From the NCBI RefSeq assembly GCF_041146795.1, contig NC_135170.1:22562033-22626032 (forward strand): a DNA stretch of 64,000 nucleotides. The letters run 5' to 3'. This document shows, piece after piece, positions 59,409 through 64,000 of this stretch; position 1 is the first letter of the stretch, and each line of letters opens with the position of its first letter. The notes under the pieces were generated by a model. The model was given only the letters and a program-made list of their open reading frames with translations. It was not told the origin of the DNA and ran no database searches. A program made the translations under genes and the position numbers. This stretch comes from Maylandia zebra. Its lineage: Eukaryota > Chordata > Actinopteri > Cichliformes > Cichlidae.

Positions 59409-60490
59409 GTGAACTCATCTGTCATGAACGCACTGACCTCCACCAGGTTTGGATTGGTGAACACTAGAGTGCTGAGTAATAAAACTTTTATCTTAAAGGA
59501 TTTATTTATGACCCAAGGACTGGATTTCCTCTGTATAACTGAGACATGGTCAAGGGCCGGTGAGTCCAGCATTTTCCCAGATCTCTTACCAGATGACTTC
59601 TTTTTAAACTCTCCTCGAATATCAGGCATAGGAGGAGGCCTAGCGATTGTTTTTAAGCAGTATAAATGTAAACCACTGTCTTTATGAACATCACCTAGTA
59701 ACTTTGAACTGAGTGTGTTTGAGCTAGGTCGCTCTCACACAGTGCTCTGTGCTGTGGTTTACAGACCCCCCAAATACAATAAGGACTTCTTGAATGACTT
59801 TTCTGATCTGTTGGCTGAAATTATGCCAGAATACGATCATGTCCTTAATGTTGGGGACTTCAGTATTCACATGTGCTGCCCTGACAAGCCAATGGCAAAG
59901 GACTTTTTAAATCTTATCGATTCCGTTGATCTTGAGCAACCTGTGTCTGTGCCTACACAAAAATACGGGCACAAGTTGGATCTTGTTTTAACTCATGATT
60001 TACCTGTCTCTAACTTAGAAGTTTGTGATATTGTCCTCCTCCTGTTGTTGCTCGGTGCTGGCGTATTTTTAACCCATCCTCTGCTGGTAAGTTCTCTGTT
60101 GTTTTTAATCAGAACTGCAGACTTCCTGATTCTGTATATAATGATTCAGAAGAGCTGAGCACACGGTTTTAGTCAGTCTGCCAAACCGTTTTAGATTCGG
60201 TGGCCCCCTTTAAGCTTAGGCAAGTTAAAGCCAAATCTGAACCCTGGCTGAATGAAGACACCCGTGCTGCCAGAAGAAATTGTAGGAGAGCTGAACGTAA
60301 ATGGAAGCAGGATAAACTTCAGGCGTCATACCAAACATTACAGAATTACTGAAATTCTTATCAGAAAACTGTAAAAGATGCTAAGAGGAAACATTTTGCT
60401 GCTATTATTCAGACAAATTGCCGTAAGCCTCATGCCTTATTTAAGACTATTGACATGGCCGGTCAGGATCCTGGGTCTCCTGACCCAGTG
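59409..60490 (+). mobile_element. L2-like LINE, endonuclease part
   Basis: Encodes the APE endonuclease of an L2/CR1-type LINE: FGLVNTRVLSNKTFILKDLF, LDFLCITETW (catalytic E), GGGLAIVFK, then after a shift CAVVYRPPKYNKDFLNDF and HVLNVGDFSIHM (D of GDFN-type motif). The spacer before the RT (PWLNEDTRAARRNCRRAERK) follows, with stops. It ends near 60490 where another repeat begins. Confidence 0.8.
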
Positions 60491-61045
60491 TTGAGTTTCT
60501 AGTGTCTCAGTATTTTTTTTATTATGATGTATGTTCTATGTTCTCTTTGTTGTCCCAGTTTATTCTATAGACTCTAGTGTCTGAGTTTGGGTTGCTTGTA
60601 TTCTCTTTAGTTTTCTGAGTATTTAGTAGCTGCCCTCTGTGCCTCCTTTATGTTGATCTCTGTGTTTCTTTGTTGCTCTGTCTCCCCTGTCAGCTGTATC
60701 TCCTAGTCAAGTCTGTGTCTCTGTGTTACATGTCCTGTTTTACTTTGAAGGTCTGTGTCCTATGTGAATGTATTGTGTTTCGCTTCCCTTGACTCTCGTT
60801 ATGTCCGATTTCTCCCACCTGTGCTCCCCTTCTGTGTCTCATTCCCCTCGTTACTTCCCAGTGTATTTAAGGCCTGTGTTTCTCTGTGTCAGTGTTGTGA
60901 GTGCCCTCATGCTGTGTATTTCTCCCTGCAGATCCCAGTAAAGTTTTTTTTGTTTTTTGTTAAGCAATAAAAGCTGCCGTTTTGAGTCTGAATTTTGGGT
61001 CCTTTTCCTGCCTACACACAGCCGTTTTATGACATGGTCCTTCAT
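60491..61045. repeat. Unclassified interspersed repeat, possibly LTR-derived
   Basis: T-rich sequence with TGTATTTAAGGCCTGTG and a polyadenylation-like AATAAAAGCTGCC at 60966-60978, ending GCCGTTTTATGACA. The combination of TATA-like, AATAAA and TGACA end suggests an LTR, but termini were not matched. Confidence 0.35.
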
Positions 61046-61087
61046 GCTCCACAGACTGTTGGTGTCGAGTCCTCTCAGGAAATTTGT

Positions 61088-61633
61088 CTGTCGCTGGCTC
61101 TCCCTCTCTGTCTTTCACTCACACAGACACACACACCACCATCAACTTTGCTAAATTGCTAATGAAAAACATGATCAGGCAGCTGTGATTAAGCAGCAAT
61201 GTAAATCCAACTATTTTTACGGTTGTTGTGGTCGTGATAATTTTGTGAGGCCACATCGAAAAGGCTCGGATGAACTTGCCAAAGTTCTACAAGTTGTGCC
61301 TCGATCGCTTGTGTCCACATCACACGCTGCACTGCCGTGCTGCACCGTCTTTTCACTTTCATTTCTGTGTTAGCGCGTGCGCAGTGTGAGAGGCTGCGGT
61401 GACACCCTCACGACGGCCGACAGGATTTCAAACAGGTTTGATTTTCTTACGACCAAGCGATTGATGATCGGGAGCTGGTCGTGAGGTGTTAATCGCTCCT
61501 CGTTACCCCACGTATACTACACGATGCATGACACACAATGAAGGCGAAACTTGGGACAATCACCAAAACGGTCACACGACTGAAAAATCTGCTCGAAATG
61601 AGCCAAAAATCGCACAGTGTATGCCCAGCGTTA
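61088..61633. mobile_element. Second copy of the ATGCTGGG-end MITE, truncated at its left
   Basis: Reverse-complement homologue of 26-560, clearly alignable across the block containing TTTCAAACAGGTTTGATTTT and the end GTATGCCCAGCGTTA. Its left end stops near 61088, where a different repeat abuts. An L2-like LINE fragment starts immediately to the right (about 61640). Confidence 0.7.
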
Positions 61634-61639
61634 AAAAGA

Positions 61640-61775
61640 TAAATGGCTTCTCAGTAGACCCTCTGCTCAGATGCCTTGATGAAATAAGGGCCTGGATGGC
61701 TTTGAACTTTTTACATTTTAATGAGCAGAAAACAGAAGTGATGGCTTTTGGTGGGACTTCTGAGACCTTCTTCCC
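61640..61775 (+). mobile_element. L2-like LINE reverse-transcriptase fragment
   Basis: Encodes CLDEIRAWMALNFLHFNEQK followed by TEVMAFG, the RT segment that follows the catalytic YADD box. It directly follows the MITE copy and is probably part of the same LINE as 59409-60490, split by later insertions. Confidence 0.65.
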
Positions 61776-61965
61776 ACTCCTTTTCAATATGTAACTGAAT
61801 CAGAACAGTTGAAGGAATATTGAAATGTGGTCGCTTTATTTCGTTTTGAATTTTCTTTCTCTTCTTGTCTTTGCTAAATGAACTTTGTATAATGTTCACA
61901 TGAGCAAAATAAATTAACAACCAACAACAAACAAACCAGTTCAGTCCAGTTTAGACTGCTTACAG

Positions 61966-62640
61966 TTGTGCGCTGTGTGCATCTGGGTCTGCTTGTTCAA
62001 AGATTTCATAGAATGTGGCAAGAGGAATGGAATGCTATGTACACTTCATGTCCTACACCCTAAACTTCCCCACCCCCAACTTCAGGGCGCATCCCACGGC
62101 TCTGGAGGATGTACGTTCCAAAATGTTTGCATTGGACTTCAGAACAATTTTTCAAGATTTAGGATTCAAAGCGTTTATTGTCATGTGTACAAAGAAAAGC
62201 ATTTCTCTGTACAATGAGATTCTTTCTTTGCTGTCCACACACAGATGCCAGTTAATATGTACTAACAGATAAAATACAAATAGCATAAATAAATAAATAA
62301 ATGGAGACCAGAAAAAGGTGGGTGTAGTGAAAATAGTGAGAAGCAGGACTGAGAAAAGCAAAAGAGGCGGTGTTTGTTCAGGGAAGATATGAGTGGCTGA
62401 GAGATGTTACAACAACGACGAGTGGATTTGTTGGAAGGGATTAAAGTTTCCAGATATTATAGGTTAAACACAAAAGAGAATAAAGGTAGACCGTTGCATT
62501 ACATGTGTATATTCTCAACATTTTAGACAGTGAAAACAAAAAAAAAACGTCTCCCCTCCTGTGACTGTACGCAGCTGTGGACCGGTGGAGACCGAACGGC
62601 TGAGTAGTAGTTTAGGATTCCTGGATTTTTTAAACATCTG
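61966..62640 (-). other. Relics of the upstream region of pseudogene C
   Basis: 61970-62155 is collinear with 39790-39990 (both contain CTTACACCCTAAAC-like text, CCCCACCCCCAAC and ACGTTCCAAAATGTTTGCAT). 62330-62500 matches the promoter blocks near 10250, 38880 and 40550. A repeat (TTATTGTCATGTGTACAAAG) separates them. This shows a further copy of the NUGGC 5' region. Confidence 0.55.
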
Positions 62641-63587
62641 CTTGAAGTTCGCATCCTGGCGTGGGTGTATTGTCATCTAAATTCTTAGCGGATGCATCCC
62701 CACTGTCACAAAAAACAGGCGGGCATGTGAAATGCACGTCATTAGACCCGGTGCGTCAGCAGTACTTCCCTGTTCTGGCTGTATAGCAGACTTGTACACG
62801 TGAAAAGTACAATATTTAATTATAAGGGGCGGCCACAGCCGGCAGCTCCCTATATTTGATTTCAACTGGATGGTCTTCCCGACACTAACACGAAGGGATG
62901 TGTACCTCTTCCCAGGATCAAACTGGGAATTATTAACTTGTATGCATCCACTGGCATTATGCATACATGTTATTACTATAATCGTAAACACAAAATAGTG
63001 ATAAAATAGCACAGCAGTGTCCTAGTTTCCAAACGTCCTTCAGGACTTAGATAAAAACATTAATACAGGCTTTATTACATGCAGCCACATGCTGGCCATG
63101 TACTGATAACAAAGGAGTAAAATGATGTTATGTGTTGTGTGATGGACACTTTATTTTAAATATGAATTTTTATTCAAATTTCATTACATTTGTGATCCTC
63201 AAAATTACTAATAAAAATATAAAGTACCAGGATGGGAGAGTGGGAGCCCTCCGATACATGGGCTGACCATTAAGGATGTTCTCTTCAACAGTATGCAGCC
63301 CACATTCCCACAACACATAAGAAGCCTGAACACAACCAGAGGTGACAAAGGCAAAGACAGTTTTTATTTAAGTAGACGTACAGATACTTTCTTTAAAAAT
63401 ACTCGGGTAAAAGTTGAAATACTCAGCTTCTCTACTCAAGTGAAAGTGAGAAAGTACAGGCCTGAAATGCACTCAAAGAAAGAGTAAAAAGTAGCCCCTT
63501 GAAGGACATTTCTGTCCATTTTGTTACAAAGCTAACTGAACCTTAAGCTATATTATTATAAGGATAGATGACATTATTGTTATTATT
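62641..63587. other. Repeat-rich spacer at the right end
   Basis: Holds a high-copy fish repeat at about 63340-63500 (TACAGATACTTTCTTTAAAA, GAAAGTACAGGCCTGAAATG). No gene supported. The frames listed by eye here have no known domain. Confidence 0.45.
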
Positions 63588-63722
63588 ATTGTTAGCCCTG
63601 TGACAAACTGGCGACCTGTCCAGTGTGTACCCCACCTCTCGCCTTATGGCAGCTGGGATAGGCTCCAGCGCGCCCCGCGACACTGCAATGGATAAGCTGA
63701 AGCAAATGGATGGATGGATGGC
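63588..63722 (+). mobile_element. RTE-type LINE 3' end
   Basis: GTTAGCCCTGTGACAAACTG, GGCGACCTGTCCAGTG, GGGATAGGCTCCAGCGC and a GGATGGATGGATGG tail: the plus-orientation counterpart of 12388-12514. Confidence 0.8.
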
Positions 63723-64000
63723 ATCATAAACCACACAGGGGTTAAAGGGATTCGGCAGCAGGGGGACTGGTTGAGTGGCTCGTATTGGAACAATCACAGC
63801 TTACACTCATTTACATTTGGATTTTCTTTGAATGCAGGCTGTGATCAGCTGACCTGTCCTGCTGCTGCTCTGAGGTTTACTGCTGTTTATGGATTTACAC
63901 AGCTGAATTCAACACGATGTAAGCAAATATTTTCAGTAATGTCTTGGCTGATTTGCTGCTTATATTGTAGTTATACTAGACAGTATAAAGTATTTTCATG

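Noticed and set aside
1-64000. tRNA, rRNA, snRNA genes or CRISPR arrays
   Set aside because: None seen; the only tRNA-like sequence is the head of the SINE at 38614-38678, and CRISPR arrays are not expected in a vertebrate genome.

Overview
The window reads as vertebrate nuclear DNA from a spiny-rayed (percomorph, possibly cichlid-like) teleost. The evidence is split genes with GT-AG introns, dense fish-type interspersed repeats (L2-like, L1 and RTE LINEs, a Penelope-like element, piggyBac and Harbinger MITEs, a tRNA-derived SINE, foldbacks) and long CA/GT microsatellites. Nothing looks bacterial or viral. The species is inferred from repeat style only.

The host genes form a minus-strand tandem array of nuclear GTPase SLIP-GC (NUGGC)-like genes with an N-terminal SAM domain. 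Copy A (exons 721-9832) is open in every exon seen and leaves the window at the left edge. Copy B (28725-38193) can be assembled into 22 exons totalling 2493 nt, an unbroken frame of about 830 residues: SAM domain, lysine/arginine-rich nuclear-localisation-like exon, G1 (GKTGAGKSS), G3 (DLPG), G4 (TKSD), then a long charged helical tail. Copy D (40.05-40.27 kb) and copy C (42.5 kb plus 58.3-58.8 kb) are decayed fragments. Because A, B, C and D are paralogous, they serve as empty-site controls for each other, so many insertions can be placed to the base.

Layout: 0-12.6 kb, copy A with its intronic MITEs and LINE pieces; 12.6-28.7 kb, a repeat-rich spacer with an LTR-like element, a LINE with a snap-back 5' end, a long L1 (15.27-21.41 kb; ORF1 open, ORF2 broken, one piggyBac MITE inside), two exon-like starts near 21.6-21.9 kb and nested L2-like LINE and Penelope pieces; 28.7-39.3 kb, copy B; 39.7-42.8 kb, pseudogene D and the left part of C; 42.785-58.155 kb, one giant terminal-inverted-repeat element inside pseudogene C; 58.2-64 kb, the right part of C, LINE fragments, a second copy of the MITE seen in copy A, and RTE tails.

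The most notable object is the 15,371-bp element at 42785-58155. It has about 1.2-kb terminal inverted repeats that appear only 1-2% different from each other, a 7-bp target duplication GATTGAT and no recognisable transposase. It contains an exon matching the vertebrate membrane protein ARL6IP6, a short telomere-like array, and a separate 3.77-kb TA-flanked transposon that landed in its left arm and itself carries the last exons of an abundant uncharacterised fish gene family. Both arms hold the same inward-facing exon-like sequence ending in a consensus splice donor. It looks like a large, recently mobile, cargo-carrying (Pack-type) DNA transposon.
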